Source of the DNA: Hyphomicrobiales bacterium
GTDB taxonomy: Bacteria; Pseudomonadota; Alphaproteobacteria; Rhizobiales; Rhizobiaceae
Reading direction: 5' to 3'
Assembly: GCA_900466945.1 (NCBI GenBank)
Contig: UBNV01000002.1
Location: forward strand, 1 to 64,000
DNA length: 64,000 nucleotides
The notes under the pieces are model-generated. The model was not told where the DNA came from. It did not search any database and saw nothing but the letters and a program-made list of their open reading frames with translations. Shown here one piece after another: positions 1 to 8,615 of the stretch. Position 1 is the first letter of the stretch; every line of letters starts with the position of its first letter. Position numbers and translations under genes: made by a program.

Positions 1-1
1 C

Positions 2-493
2 CTCCAAACCGACCTGACCGCCGCCCTCCGCCCCCTACTCACCGAACTCCACCAATCCCCGGACATCTTCCAGACCTGGGACGTCCATCTGGAGCTTGTC
101 GCGGCCGGCGGCCTCGTGGTGGTGAAGTCGAAGCGGGCCAAGGGCGTGGTCGACAGCCTGTTCTGGGGCCGCGCGCCGGGCTCGACCGAGAACAAGCAAC
201 TGCCGGAAGCGACCGCCTTTGCCGCGACCGACCGGTTCCTCGGCCTCGGCGCCCATCTCGCTCTGTCGGATGCGCTTCCCGCAGGCGCCGTGCTCGACGA
301 GGCCTTTCCCCATTGTGCGGTGAAACTCGCCTATCGCAAGAAGGGCGCCCCGAAGGCGAGGTCGCTGTCGATGATCTTCATCGGCTTCAACGACGAGGCA
401 GAGGCGCTTGGCCATGCCGAGCGTTCAGGCGCCACCCTGCCGCTGGTCACATCCAGGCCGCTGATGGGCGAGCGCCTGCACGAATGGCGCTGA
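2..493 (+). CDS. Hypothetical protein, 5'-truncated by window edge
   Basis: The frame is open from the first bases of the window and ends at TGA 491-493, so about 163 C-terminal residues are visible and the real start lies outside. There is a GTG at 116, but coding-like sequence continues upstream of it, so I do not treat it as the start. The protein is soluble-looking, mixed alpha/beta in composition, with no membrane segment and no motif I recognise. An 82-bp gap separates it from the next gene, which has its own ribosome site. Function unknown. Confidence 0.7.
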   Translation, partial: LQTDLTAALRPLLTELHQSPDIFQTWDVHLELVAAGGLVVVKSKRAKGVVDSLFWGRAPGSTENKQLPEATAFAATDRFLGLGAHLALSDALPAGAVLDEAFPHCAVKLAYRKKGAPKARSLSMIFIGFNDEAEALGHAERSGATLPLVTSRPLMGERLHEWR

Positions 494-575
494 AACACTC
501 TCTCTTTGCCTGAGACAAGGGAACTTTTGGGCGTCCACGGGCTTTCTCCGGCACGACAACGAAGGAGTTCCCCCC

Positions 576-917
576 ATGTCCGCCAAGTTCCTGCGCGCAG
601 CCCTGGTCACCACGCTTGCCCTCGCCGGCCTTCCGCTCGCCGCCCCGTTTGCAGCCACTGCCTCGGCGCAGGGTATCGAGCTCCGGATCGGCCCGGATGG
701 CGTTCGCCCCGTCATCCGTGACCGCGATCTCGACCGCCGCGACCGAAATCGTGGTTGCAGCCCGCGCGAAGCCCGTGCCGCCGCGGCCCAGGAAGGTCTG
801 CGCCGCGCCGAAGTGGTGCGCGTCACCGATCGCAGCGTAACCGTGCGCGGCTTCACCCGCCGCGGTGGTCCCGAGCAAATCCGCTTCGCCAATCGCCGCG
901 GCTGCCCGATCATCTGA
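576..917 (+). CDS. Small secreted hypothetical protein
   Basis: 113 residues. The ATG follows a GAAGGAG ribosome site about 10 bases upstream. The first ~32 residues form a clear Sec signal peptide (positively charged start, Ala/Leu-rich core, Ala-x-Ala near residues 29-31), so the mature protein of ~80 residues is periplasmic or exported. The mature part is very Arg-rich, with a C-terminal segment alternating hydrophobic and Arg residues and two Cys (in GCSP and RGCP contexts) that could form a disulfide. Similar small Arg-rich exported proteins are common in rhizobia without assigned role. A symmetrical terminator follows at 943-974. Confidence 0.75.
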   Translation: MSAKFLRAALVTTLALAGLPLAAPFAATASAQGIELRIGPDGVRPVIRDRDLDRRDRNRGCSPREARAAAAQEGLRRAEVVRVTDRSVTVRGFTRRGGPEQIRFANRRGCPII

Positions 918-942
918 TCGGCCGCCCTTAGGCCTAAATACG

Positions 943-974
943 AAAAAGCCGCCGGATCGCTCCGGCGGCTTTTT
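943..974. terminator. Bidirectional intrinsic terminator
   Basis: A perfect inverted repeat, AGCCGCCGGA on the left and TCCGGCGGCT on the right with a TCGC loop, flanked by A5 on the left and T5 on the right. It lies between convergent genes (secreted protein, +; ClpP-like protease, -) and can end transcription from both sides. Confidence 0.9.
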
Positions 975-997
975 CACGTCAATCTCAGGCAAGCGCC

Positions 998-1582
998 TCA
1001 ACCGATGTCGGCGTGGCTCTCGATGATCCGGCCGACGAGGCCATAGGTGACGGCGTCTTCGGCGGAAAGCCAGTAGTCGCGGTCGATGTCCTTGGCGATC
1101 TTCTCCTGGCTCTGGCCGGTGGCCTTGGCGTAGATCTTGATCAGGCGCTCGTTCATCTTGATGATTTCGCGGGCCTGGATCTCGATGTCGGAAGCCATGC
1201 CGCGGGTGCCGCCAGACGGCTGGTGCATCAGGAAGCGGGTGTTCGGCAGGGCCAGACGGCGTTCCTTCGGAACCGCCACGAAAATCAGCGAGCCGGCAGA
1301 GGCCGCCCAGCCGGTCGCGATGATCCAGACCTTCGGCTTGATGAACTTGATCATGTCGTGGATCGCGTCACCGGCTTCGACATGGCCGCCCGGCGAGCAG
1401 ACGAATACGCGAATGTCCTCGTCGGAGGCAGCGGCAAGCGCAACAAGCTGCGTGCAGACCTTCTGCGCCAGCTCCATGGTGATTCCGCCATAGATGAAGA
1501 TCGAACGCGACTTGAAGAGGTTCGCTTCCGTTTCCTTGCCGATCGGCAGTTCCTTGCTCTTGTCGTCTTCGTCTTCGTTCAT
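998..1582 (-). CDS. ClpP-like serine protease subunit
   Basis: A 194-residue ClpP-fold peptidase. With this start the catalytic triad is visible as Ser95 (in GWAASAGS), His120 (FLMHQPSGG) and Asp169 (RDYW before the [13 protein letters not shown] tail), all in family order. ClpP forms tetradecameric chambers that degrade proteins delivered by ClpX/ClpA. The acidic N-terminus ([13 protein letters not shown]) differs from housekeeping ClpP and no Clp ATPase gene is adjacent, so I read it as an accessory paralogue of the kind rhizobia carry. Start choice: AAGGA lies at good spacing to GTG 1585 or ATG 1582, whereas the upstream ATG at 1615 lacks a ribosome site. Confidence 0.88.
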   Translation of the reverse strand: MNEDEDDKSKELPIGKETEANLFKSRSIFIYGGITMELAQKVCTQLVALAAASDEDIRVFVCSPGGHVEAGDAIHDMIKFIKPKVWIIATGWAASAGSLIFVAVPKERRLALPNTRFLMHQPSGGTRGMASDIEIQAREIIKMNERLIKIYAKATGQSQEKIAKDIDRDYWLSAEDAVTYGLVGRIIESHADIG

Positions 1583-1779
1583 CACAGGGGATAGTCCTTC
1601 TTGCGTTTGGCTCATCCGCACATAGTGCGTCTGCAGGCTTAAGACAATGCGGGAAAAAGACAAGCACGGAAGCGATGAACAGGAGGTTGATACGAGGCTT
1701 TGACGTGGAGAGTTCGACGCTCCCGTTCAACACGCGTTCTTAATATACGGTTGCTAGGCTCTCCGACGAAGGAGACGCC

Positions 1780-3123
1780 ATGACCGAGACCATCCGGCTT
1801 GCCGAACTGATCGAGGCGCTCAGCCACGCGCTCGACATGACCGAGGGACAGCCCGCCGGCCATTGCGTCCGCTGCTGCTTCATCGGAACGCGAATCGGCC
1901 GCGCGCTCGGCCTTGGCGAAGAGGCGCTCCGCGATCTCTACTACACCCTGCTCTTGAAGGATCTCGGCTGCTCATCCAACGCCGCCCGCATCTGCGAACT
2001 CTATCTGGCCGATGACCTGAAGTTCAAACACGACTTCAAGCTGGTCGATGGCTCCTTCCCGCAGATCCTCAAATTCGTGTTGTCGCATACCGGCATGGAA
2101 GCGGGCCTCGCCGAACGCTTCCGCGGCATTCTCAACATCTTCAAGAATGGCGGGGAAATCTCCACCAGCCTCATCCAGACCCGCTGCCAGCGCGGCGCGG
2201 AGATCGCCCGGCAGATGCGTTTTTCCGAAGAGGTTGCCCGCGGGATTCTCGATCTCGACGAACATGTCGATGGCGGTGGCCAGCCGCAGGGATTGAGAGG
2301 TGCGGAAATCCATCTCTTTGCCCGCATTGCGCTCATGGCCCAGGTCATCGACGTCTTCTTCGTCCACGAAGGCGGCGAGGCAGCCTTGAAGGAAGTACGC
2401 AAGCGCGCCGGCAGCTGGTTCGATCCCGAACTCGTCGCCCTCTTCGAAACGCTCGCCACACCCGTCTTCTTCGCCGAACTCGGCTCTGACAATCTGGAAG
2501 CCTATGTACTGGCCATGGAGCCCGGCCGCCAGGCCGTGATGGCCGATGAGGATTACCTCGACGATATCGCCGCCGGCTTTGCCCGCGTCATCGATGCCAA
2601 GAGCCCCTATACGTCGGGCCATAGCGACCGCGTCGCCCTGTTCACCGACTTGATCGCCGAAGAACTCTCCATGCCGCTCCCCGAGCGCCGCCGCCTCAAA
2701 CGTGCTGCCCTTTTGCACGACATCGGCAAGCTCGGCGTCTCCAACAGCGTGCTCGACAAGCCCGGTCACCTCGAGGGCGAGGAATGGGAGCAGATGAAGC
2801 GCCATGCCGAATTCTCCGAAACGATCCTGTCGCGCATCGAAGCCTTTTCTGATCTCGCCCTGATCGGCGGCGCCCATCACGAAAAGCTCGATGGCTCCGG
2901 CTATCCGCGCGGGCTGAAGGGTGACGATATTTCGTTTGAGACGCGGATAGTTGCGACCGCCGATGTCTTCGATGCTCTGACCGCCGACCGCCCCTACCGC
3001 GCCGCCATGCCGGTCGAAAAGGCGCTCTCCATTCTCTGGGAGGGAGCGGGTCGTCATCACGATGAAACCTGCATCGCAGCGCTGGAGCGGGCCCTTGCAC
3101 GCGCGGATCTGAAGGCGGCGTGA
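1780..3123 (+). CDS. HD-GYP domain cyclic-di-GMP phosphodiesterase-like protein
   Basis: 447 residues; AAGGAG sits 6-11 bases before the ATG. Two HD-type halves are visible. The N-terminal half is degenerate (KDLG where HDIG is expected). The C-terminal half (about residues 265-440) carries the full HD-GYP signature: SGHSDRV, LLHDIGKLGV, HHEKLDGSGYPRGL, and DVFDALTADRPYR. Active HD-GYP enzymes hydrolyse c-di-GMP through a metal centre built from these His/Asp residues. There is no membrane segment or receiver domain, so the N-terminal half may sense a cytoplasmic cue. An EAL protein lies 2.6 kb downstream but the two are not in one operon. Confidence 0.88.
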   Translation: MTETIRLAELIEALSHALDMTEGQPAGHCVRCCFIGTRIGRALGLGEEALRDLYYTLLLKDLGCSSNAARICELYLADDLKFKHDFKLVDGSFPQILKFVLSHTGMEAGLAERFRGILNIFKNGGEISTSLIQTRCQRGAEIARQMRFSEEVARGILDLDEHVDGGGQPQGLRGAEIHLFARIALMAQVIDVFFVHEGGEAALKEVRKRAGSWFDPELVALFETLATPVFFAELGSDNLEAYVLAMEPGRQAVMADEDYLDDIAAGFARVIDAKSPYTSGHSDRVALFTDLIAEELSMPLPERRRLKRAALLHDIGKLGVSNSVLDKPGHLEGEEWEQMKRHAEFSETILSRIEAFSDLALIGGAHHEKLDGSGYPRGLKGDDISFETRIVATADVFDALTADRPYRAAMPVEKALSILWEGAGRHHDETCIAALERALARADLKAA

Positions 3124-3159
3124 CAGGCGTTGAACGACTTAGCGAATTAGCTTTTCACC

Positions 3160-3639
3160 TTATGGCGCTCTATCCGACTGCAATCCGGGCACGGCCCGAT
3201 ACGTGAAGAGGTCCACGCCCCCTTGAGGCGCCTGCTCGTGCAGAGCCACCGTCGCGACACTAGAGGAGCGCTGCCATTCGGCAACGATTTCCACCCCGCC
3301 ATTGCGCGAGGGTTGCAGGTGGCCTCGCCAATGCGTCTCGGCCATGCAATCGGCAACCCCGTTGCGCCACCGGACCTCGAAGGCGATCGAGTCGCCCTCT
3401 ATCCTTCCGTTCAGGGGATAGGGAATCCCGCGACAGCCCTTGCCCGGCGAATTGTTGACGAGGTAGCCCTGCACCAACCCATCCGCACCGACATCGAGCA
3501 CCATCACGGACCCATGACGCGAAACCCAGCTGGAGCTACCGGAAACGAAATGCGCAGACACGGGCCCCAGGCTCACGGGCGCGGCGAATAGCAGCGTTGG
3601 GCAGAGTATTGGACCCAAAAGGAATGCCGCAACTTTCAT
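3160..3639 (-). CDS. Avidin/rhizavidin-like secreted protein
   Basis: 159 residues, ribosome site GGAGG before the ATG, signal peptide over residues 1-20. The mature chain follows the avidin family order, closest by eye to rhizavidin: SSSW (Trp38), GxV strand with Ser44, GYLVNN turn, GKGCRGIPYPLNGR (Cys69), FEVRW (Trp91), DCMAETHWRG (Cys98, Thr102, Trp104), VAEW (Trp122), and GVDLFTY (Asp143). Cys69 and Cys98 match the disulfide pair of the dimeric rhizavidin type. Several biotin contacts known from streptavidin are kept (Ser27, Trp79, Thr90, Trp92, Trp108, Asp128 equivalents) but Asn23, Tyr43 and Ser88 equivalents read Ser, Leu and Ala. It may bind biotin weakly or another ligand. Alignment was done by eye. 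Confidence 0.8.
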   Translation of the reverse strand: MKVAAFLLGPILCPTLLFAAPVSLGPVSAHFVSGSSSWVSRHGSVMVLDVGADGLVQGYLVNNSPGKGCRGIPYPLNGRIEGDSIAFEVRWRNGVADCMAETHWRGHLQPSRNGGVEIVAEWQRSSSVATVALHEQAPQGGVDLFTYRAVPGLQSDRAP

Positions 3640-3737
3640 GCCACCCTCCCCGAATATTCTGCTATACTACTTCAACATATAGTTGATTAAACCTTTCTGA
3701 ACGGAAGGCTGCCGTGCGCAATTATTCCGTGTACGAC

Positions 3738-4178
3738 CTAGCGTGCGATCCGCGTCGACAGGATGATGGACGACAGCGTGCGCTCCACCCCCGACAAGTC
3801 CCCGATCCTGTCGATGATCCGGTCGAGTTCCGAGATTGAAGGGGCAGCCACGATGGCGATCAGGTCATATGGTCCATTCACAGAGTAGAGCGCTGACACC
3901 TCGCGGATCGCGTCCAGCTCACCCGTGACAGCTGCCAGCGCCTTGGGCGCAATCGTGATCATCACATGTGCCCGAATCAGCCCGCTCTGATAGCCGTCCG
4001 ACAGCCGGACCTGATAGCCGGCAATCACCCCCTGCCCCTCCAGCCGCTCCAGCCGCGCCTGCACCGTGGTGCGTGACAGATCGAGCCGCCGCGCCAGTTG
4101 CGCCACCGGCATGCGGGCATTTTCCGAGAGCAGGGACAGCAGCTCCCGATCCTTGTCGCTCAACAACATTTCGCGCAT
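3738..4178 (-). CDS. Lrp/AsnC family transcriptional regulator
   Basis: 146 residues with the standard two-part build: N-terminal winged helix-turn-helix (LSDKDRELLSLLSENARMPVAQLARRLDLSRTTVQARLERLEGQG is the family pattern; key part VAQLARRLDLSRTTV) and a C-terminal RAM/AsnC ligand-binding domain ending in LSSIILSTRIAR. It is transcribed away from the saccharopine-dehydrogenase-like gene with 142 bp between start codons, the usual geometry for a regulator of its neighbour, so an amino acid (perhaps lysine-related) is the likely effector. Start at 4178 is supported by the full HTH; ATG 4169 is a close alternative. Confidence 0.9.
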   Translation of the reverse strand: MREMLLSDKDRELLSLLSENARMPVAQLARRLDLSRTTVQARLERLEGQGVIAGYQVRLSDGYQSGLIRAHVMITIAPKALAAVTGELDAIREVSALYSVNGPYDLIAIVAAPSISELDRIIDRIGDLSGVERTLSSIILSTRIAR

Positions 4179-4320
4179 TCCATTCGTCGATATGACCAGA
4201 TCTATACCGCATTACGCTCATATCGTCACTTGGAATCGACATCTCCCGGCGCCACACTGATGTGATCAATGACACCAGGTCCGTCTTGAACGGGCCCTCA
4301 TGCATGCGAGGGGCACTACC

Positions 4321-5424
4321 ATGAAAAACGTCACCATCATTGGCGCCGGCAAGATCGGCGGTGCGATTGCCCGCATGCTGGCGGAGACCGGCGACTACAA
4401 GGTCACGGTGGCCGACCGCAGCACCGACCAGCTCTCCAAGCTCGACGCCCACGCCGCCGTCACCGCTGCCGAAGTCGATATCACCGATGCCAGCGCCCTC
4501 GACGCCCTGCTTGCCGGCCAGTTCGCCGTCCTCTCGGCCGCCCCCTTCCACCTGACCGGCGCGATAGCCGAAAGTGCCGCCCGCACCGCCACCCACTATC
4601 TCGACCTGACTGAAGACGTGGCCACCACCCGGAAGGTGGAAGAGCTCGCCCGCGGCGCACGCTCCGCCTTCATCCCGCAATGCGGCCTGGCACCGGGCTT
4701 CATCTCGATCGTCGCCCATGATCTCACCAAGCATTTCGATACGCTGGATACGGTCCGCATGCGCGTCGGCGCCCTGCCGCAATACCCGTCCAATGCGCTG
4801 AACTACAATCTCACCTGGTCGACCGACGGGCTGATCAACGAATACATCGAGCCCTGCGAGGCGATCGTCGAGGGCAAGCTGATCACCGTGCCGGCTATGG
4901 AAGAGCGCGAGGAATTCTCCCTCGACGGCGTCACCTACGAGGCCTTCAACACCTCGGGTGGCCTCGGCACGCTGGCAAAGACGCTGGACGGCCGGGTGCG
5001 CACGATGAACTACCGCACCATCCGCTATCCGGGCCACCAGGCGATCATCAAGGCGCTGCTCAACGACTTCAACCTGAAGAACCGTCGAGACGTGCTGAAG
5101 GACCTGTTCGAAAACGCCCTGCCCGCCACCATGCAGGACGTCGTCGTCATCTTCGTCACCGTCTGCGGCTGGAAGGATGGCCGCTACCTGCAGGAAACCT
5201 ATGCCAACAAGGTCTATGCCGGCGTCGTCGCGGGAAAGAAGATGAGCGCCATCCAGATCACCACGGCGGCCGGCATCTGCACGGTGCTTGATCTGCTGGC
5301 CGACGGCACCCTGCCGCAGGCTGGTTTCGTGCGCCAGGAAGAGATCGGCCTTCCCGCCTTCCTTGCCAATCGCTTCGGCCGCGTTTATGACCCCGAGCTG
5401 ATGAAGGTCGCCAAGGCGGGCTGA
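4321..5424 (+). CDS. Saccharopine dehydrogenase family protein
   Basis: 367 residues. ATG 4321 is preceded by GAGGGG at good spacing and begins directly with the Rossmann motif IIGAGKIGGAIA, so the in-frame ATG at 4300 is not favoured. Members of this family act on lysine-derived substrates (saccharopine or lysine dehydrogenases) with NAD(P). The sequence shows the N-terminal nucleotide-binding domain (residues 1-125) followed by the family's catalytic/dimerisation half. Divergent pairing with an Lrp/AsnC regulator suggests inducible amino-acid catabolism. Which exact reaction it performs cannot be told from sequence alone. Confidence 0.85.
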   Translation: MKNVTIIGAGKIGGAIARMLAETGDYKVTVADRSTDQLSKLDAHAAVTAAEVDITDASALDALLAGQFAVLSAAPFHLTGAIAESAARTATHYLDLTEDVATTRKVEELARGARSAFIPQCGLAPGFISIVAHDLTKHFDTLDTVRMRVGALPQYPSNALNYNLTWSTDGLINEYIEPCEAIVEGKLITVPAMEEREEFSLDGVTYEAFNTSGGLGTLAKTLDGRVRTMNYRTIRYPGHQAIIKALLNDFNLKNRRDVLKDLFENALPATMQDVVVIFVTVCGWKDGRYLQETYANKVYAGVVAGKKMSAIQITTAAGICTVLDLLADGTLPQAGFVRQEEIGLPAFLANRFGRVYDPELMKVAKAG

Positions 5425-5489
5425 CCGGACCGGGCTGAACGGCCGATGTGAGGATTCTCCGGGGGGAGGAAGGACCGAACGGTCCTTCA

Positions 5490-5527
5490 GGAACGGCCGG
5501 CCGGCAACGGCTGGCCGTTCCCTTTTG
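5490..5527 (+). terminator. Intrinsic terminator after the saccharopine dehydrogenase-like gene
   Basis: A 13-bp stem (GGAACGGCC... pairing with ...GGCCGTTCC, one G-U pair), six-base loop GGCAAC, followed by CTTTTG. It starts 66 bp after the stop codon. Confidence 0.7.
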
Positions 5528-5690
5528 TCCGTCAAACACAAGTGTGATGCCGGGTGGCTCGCCTAACGCCGCCTTAAGCATGCCTCGACACTGTTTCTTT
5601 TCGATCGCGATGTTAGAATGTACTGAATTGAGCCTTCGCGCGGGAGCGTCGGGGTTCAATCCAGGGCATGGAAGTGCTGACGGGCGGGGT

Positions 5691-7058
5691 ATGATCGGCA
5701 GGGGCAGCGAAGAGCAGAAGACCACGAGGGTGATCCGCGCCTATCAGGCTGCCACCCTCGCGGTTGCGCTTTTCTCGACGGTCTGGACCGTGATCTTTGC
5801 CGTCAATGGCCTGACCGCCGTCGCAATCGCCGAGAGCTTTCCGGTCACCATTGCGCTAGTCTGCTTCGTCCTCGTCAGCCAGGGCAAGTTCGGCATCGTC
5901 AATCTGGTCGTTCAGATCTCCTTCCTCCTGTTCATCATCTGCTTTTCCCTGATGTTCGACGTGCCGGAGCCCGGCTCGCCGCGCGTGACCCACCTCTTCC
6001 TGCCGGTGCTCGGCATGCTGGGTTACCTCAACCACCTGCGCCGCCCGTCGCGCCTGCAACTGGCCATCATCGCGGCAAGCCTCGTCGCCTTCGTCGTCCT
6101 TCACGCAGCAGACTTGCGCCTGGCCGTCGCCGAGCCCCTGCCAGCCGAACTGCGCGCCATCGGCATCTGGATGAATCCGGCCATTGCCGCCCTCGTCTTC
6201 TGCAGCACGGTCTATATCCTTCAGAAGCGCCTCTCGGCCCCCAGCGGCACGGCGCGTGATCTCGTCCGAGCCATGCGGCGCCGTGAGCTGACGCTCGCCT
6301 ACCAGCCGCAGGTCGATCGCGACGGCAAGGTGGTCGGGGCCGAGGCGCTGTTGCGCTGGACCCATCCCACCAGGGGTGCGATTTCGCCTGCGAGCTTCAT
6401 TCCTGCGGCGGAAGAAGTGGGGCTGATGCCGATCATCGGCGGCTTCGTGCTCGAAGAGGCGCTGGCCACCCTCGCTCGCTGGCAGACGGATCCGGACCGT
6501 GCCACGCTCACCCTCTCGGTCAATGTCAGCGCCAGCCAGTTCAACGAGAGCGATTTTTGCGCCACGGTCCGGGATCTCTTGTCACGCCACGCCATCGATC
6601 CGACCCGTCTCCAACTGGAGCTCACCGAAAGCGTCTTGATCGCAGGGCTGGAGCCGGTCGCCGAAAAGATGGCGGAGCTGACGGCGCTCGGCATCACCTT
6701 CTCGCTCGACGATTTCGGCACCGGCTTTTCGTCGCTCGCCTATCTGCGCAGCCTGCCGGTGGCGGAGTTGAAGATCGACCGCAGCTTCGTTGCCAGCATC
6801 ACCGAAAGCGAGCGCGACGCCGCCCTCGTCCGCTCGATCCGGGCGCTCGCCCGGGATCTCGGTCTGCGCACCGTCGCCGAAGGGGTGGAAACGCCGGTGC
6901 AACACGCCTTCCTCTACGAGGTCGGCTGCGACGTCTTTCAAGGCTGGCACTTCGGCCGGCCCATGCCGCTCACCGAATTCGAGGCATCCCTGTCGGCCTC
7001 ATCCTGGCCGACTGCCGCCGTCGAAAATTCGCGGCCAGCCCGCCTCGCCGCCGGCTGA
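5691..7058 (+). CDS. Membrane-anchored EAL domain c-di-GMP phosphodiesterase
   Basis: 455 residues from ATG 5691; the frame stays open upstream to 5448 but that part is repeat-like terminator sequence and not protein-like. The N-terminal ~170 residues hold about five to six hydrophobic helices (sensor-like membrane module), then an EAL domain with all the hallmark pieces: EALLRW, ELTES, DDFGTGFSSLAYL, KIDRSFV and AEGVET. These supply the metal-binding Glu/Asp and catalytic residues, so it should hydrolyse c-di-GMP to pGpG at the inner membrane. No GGDEF domain is present. The ribosome site is weak (GGGCGGGG). Confidence 0.88.
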   Translation: MIGRGSEEQKTTRVIRAYQAATLAVALFSTVWTVIFAVNGLTAVAIAESFPVTIALVCFVLVSQGKFGIVNLVVQISFLLFIICFSLMFDVPEPGSPRVTHLFLPVLGMLGYLNHLRRPSRLQLAIIAASLVAFVVLHAADLRLAVAEPLPAELRAIGIWMNPAIAALVFCSTVYILQKRLSAPSGTARDLVRAMRRRELTLAYQPQVDRDGKVVGAEALLRWTHPTRGAISPASFIPAAEEVGLMPIIGGFVLEEALATLARWQTDPDRATLTLSVNVSASQFNESDFCATVRDLLSRHAIDPTRLQLELTESVLIAGLEPVAEKMAELTALGITFSLDDFGTGFSSLAYLRSLPVAELKIDRSFVASITESERDAALVRSIRALARDLGLRTVAEGVETPVQHAFLYEVGCDVFQGWHFGRPMPLTEFEASLSASSWPTAAVENSRPARLAAG

Positions 7059-7073
7059 TCGGCCCGTCCCGGC

Positions 7074-8528
7074 TCAGCCGATCCGGCCGAGCAACTTCAG
7101 CATCCAGTCCGCCAGGCGGCCATACGGCGGATACAGCAGCTTCACGCCTGAGATCGCCGACTGTTTCAGCACCGGCTTCTCCTTGCTCAGCGCGAGGAAC
7201 CCGGCCTCGCCATGATAAGCGCCGTAGCCGGAAGCCCCGACGCCGCCGAAGGGCAGATCGTCCTGGGCGAGATGCAGAAGTGTGTCGTTGACCGTCACGC
7301 CGCCGGCGATCGTGCCGGTCAAGACCCGCTCCTGCGCTGCCTTGTCTTCGCCGAACCAGTAGAGCGCGAGCGGCCGGTCGCGCCGGTTGATATAGGCGAT
7401 CGCCTCGTCCAGCGTATCGTATGGCACGATCGGCAGGATCGGCCCGAAGATCTCCTCGCGCATGACGGCCGTCTCGTCCGGCGCGCCGATCAAGGCAACT
7501 GGCGAAAACATGCGCCGTTCAGGATCATGGGAACCGCCAAGCTCAAGCACTTCGGCCCCCTTGTCGCGGGCCTCCTCGACGAGGCGGATCAACCGGGCAT
7601 AGTGGCGCGGGCTGATGATCGAGGTGTAATCGGCATTGACAGGCAGGCCGGGATACTGCCGCCCCACTTCCGCCTTCACGGCAGACAAGAAATCGGCGAC
7701 CCGGCCGCGCGGCACCAGCGCATAATCCGGCGCGACGCAGGTCTGGCCGGAATTGAGCAGCTTGCCCCAGACGAGGCGCGGCACGGCCTTGTCGAATTGC
7801 GCGGAGAGATCGAGGATGGCAGGTGACTTGCCGCCGAGCTCGAGCGTCACAGGCGTCAGGTTCTTCGCCGCTGCTTCCGCCACCTTGCGGCCGACAGCGG
7901 TGGAGCCGGTGAAAACAAGGTGATCGAACGGCGCGGCGGTGAAGGCAGCGGCGACATCGGGACCGCCGGTGACGACGGCCACCTCGTCCTCGGCAAAGGT
8001 CTCGGCGATCGCCTGCGCCAGCGCCTGCGCATAGGCAGGCGTCAGTTCCGAGGGTTTGAGCATCGCCCGATTACCGGCGGCAAGCGCCCCGATCAGCGGC
8101 GACAGCACAAGATTGAGGGGATAATTCCAGGGCCCAACGATCCCAACCACGCCGAGCGGCTGACGCAGGATGACGGCCGAGGCGGGTTTGCCCGTCCAGG
8201 CGAGTGACACGCGTTGCGGGCGCATCCAGGCTCTCAACTGGCGGCGCGCATGGCGGATCGCGGCCCGCACCGGCACGATGTCGGTCAGTGTGGTGACCAC
8301 CGCCGGCCGATTGCCGAAGTCCTGCGAGATCGCGGCGACGAAACGGTCCTGCCAGCCCTCGACCATGCGATCGAGCCTCGCCAGGCGATCGTCGCGGGTG
8401 GCATGATCCGGCGTAACGTCGCTGGCCCAAGCCGCCTTTTGCGCGGCGAGCAGGGCAGCGATACGTGTCTCGGACTCCGCGACGCCGGCTGACGTCTCGT
8501 CCGTCCTTGCTGCAACCTGTCCGTCCAT
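7074..8528 (-). CDS. Coniferyl-aldehyde dehydrogenase-type aldehyde dehydrogenase
   Basis: 484 residues, NAD(P)-dependent aldehyde dehydrogenase fold. Visible landmarks are the cofactor/anion segment GIVGPWNYPLNLVLSPLIGALAAGN, FTGSTAVGRKV, the general base in LELGGKSP, and the catalytic Cys in NSGQTCVAPDY. The short-chain layout with the hydrophobic C-terminal tail (YPPYG...) is that of the coniferyl-aldehyde/fatty-aldehyde class that oxidises aromatic or long aldehydes. It is convergent with the EAL gene (15 bp between stops). A 20-bp inverted repeat at 8580-8599, just upstream of the start, is a candidate operator, but no regulator gene is adjacent. Confidence 0.87.
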   Translation of the reverse strand: MDGQVAARTDETSAGVAESETRIAALLAAQKAAWASDVTPDHATRDDRLARLDRMVEGWQDRFVAAISQDFGNRPAVVTTLTDIVPVRAAIRHARRQLRAWMRPQRVSLAWTGKPASAVILRQPLGVVGIVGPWNYPLNLVLSPLIGALAAGNRAMLKPSELTPAYAQALAQAIAETFAEDEVAVVTGGPDVAAAFTAAPFDHLVFTGSTAVGRKVAEAAAKNLTPVTLELGGKSPAILDLSAQFDKAVPRLVWGKLLNSGQTCVAPDYALVPRGRVADFLSAVKAEVGRQYPGLPVNADYTSIISPRHYARLIRLVEEARDKGAEVLELGGSHDPERRMFSPVALIGAPDETAVMREEIFGPILPIVPYDTLDEAIAYINRRDRPLALYWFGEDKAAQERVLTGTIAGGVTVNDTLLHLAQDDLPFGGVGASGYGAYHGEAGFLALSKEKPVLKQSAISGVKLLYPPYGRLADWMLKLLGRIG

Positions 8529-8579
8529 GTCCGTTTCCTCGCGTTTTTCTTCTCATCCAATGTGGGCAGTTTACGGCGG

Positions 8580-8599
8580 TTTGTTCAAGGGAGAACAAA
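8580..8599. promoter_or_regulatory. Inverted repeat, candidate operator of the aldehyde dehydrogenase gene
   Basis: TTTGTTC-N6-GAACAAA is a perfect 7+7 palindrome 52-71 bp upstream of the aldehyde dehydrogenase start. Position and symmetry fit a repressor site; the cognate regulator is not in view. Confidence 0.45.
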
Positions 8600-8615
8600 T
8601 TGTTTTTGGCTGGGA

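Noticed and set aside
3919..5541. 540-residue open frame on the minus strand
   Set aside because: It overlaps the saccharopine-dehydrogenase-like gene and the Lrp gene in other frames and crosses their shared promoter. High GC makes long antisense frames common.
5448..5690. N-terminal extension of the EAL protein
   Set aside because: The open frame runs through the preceding terminator hairpin and lacks a ribosome site; ATG 5691 directly precedes the membrane module.
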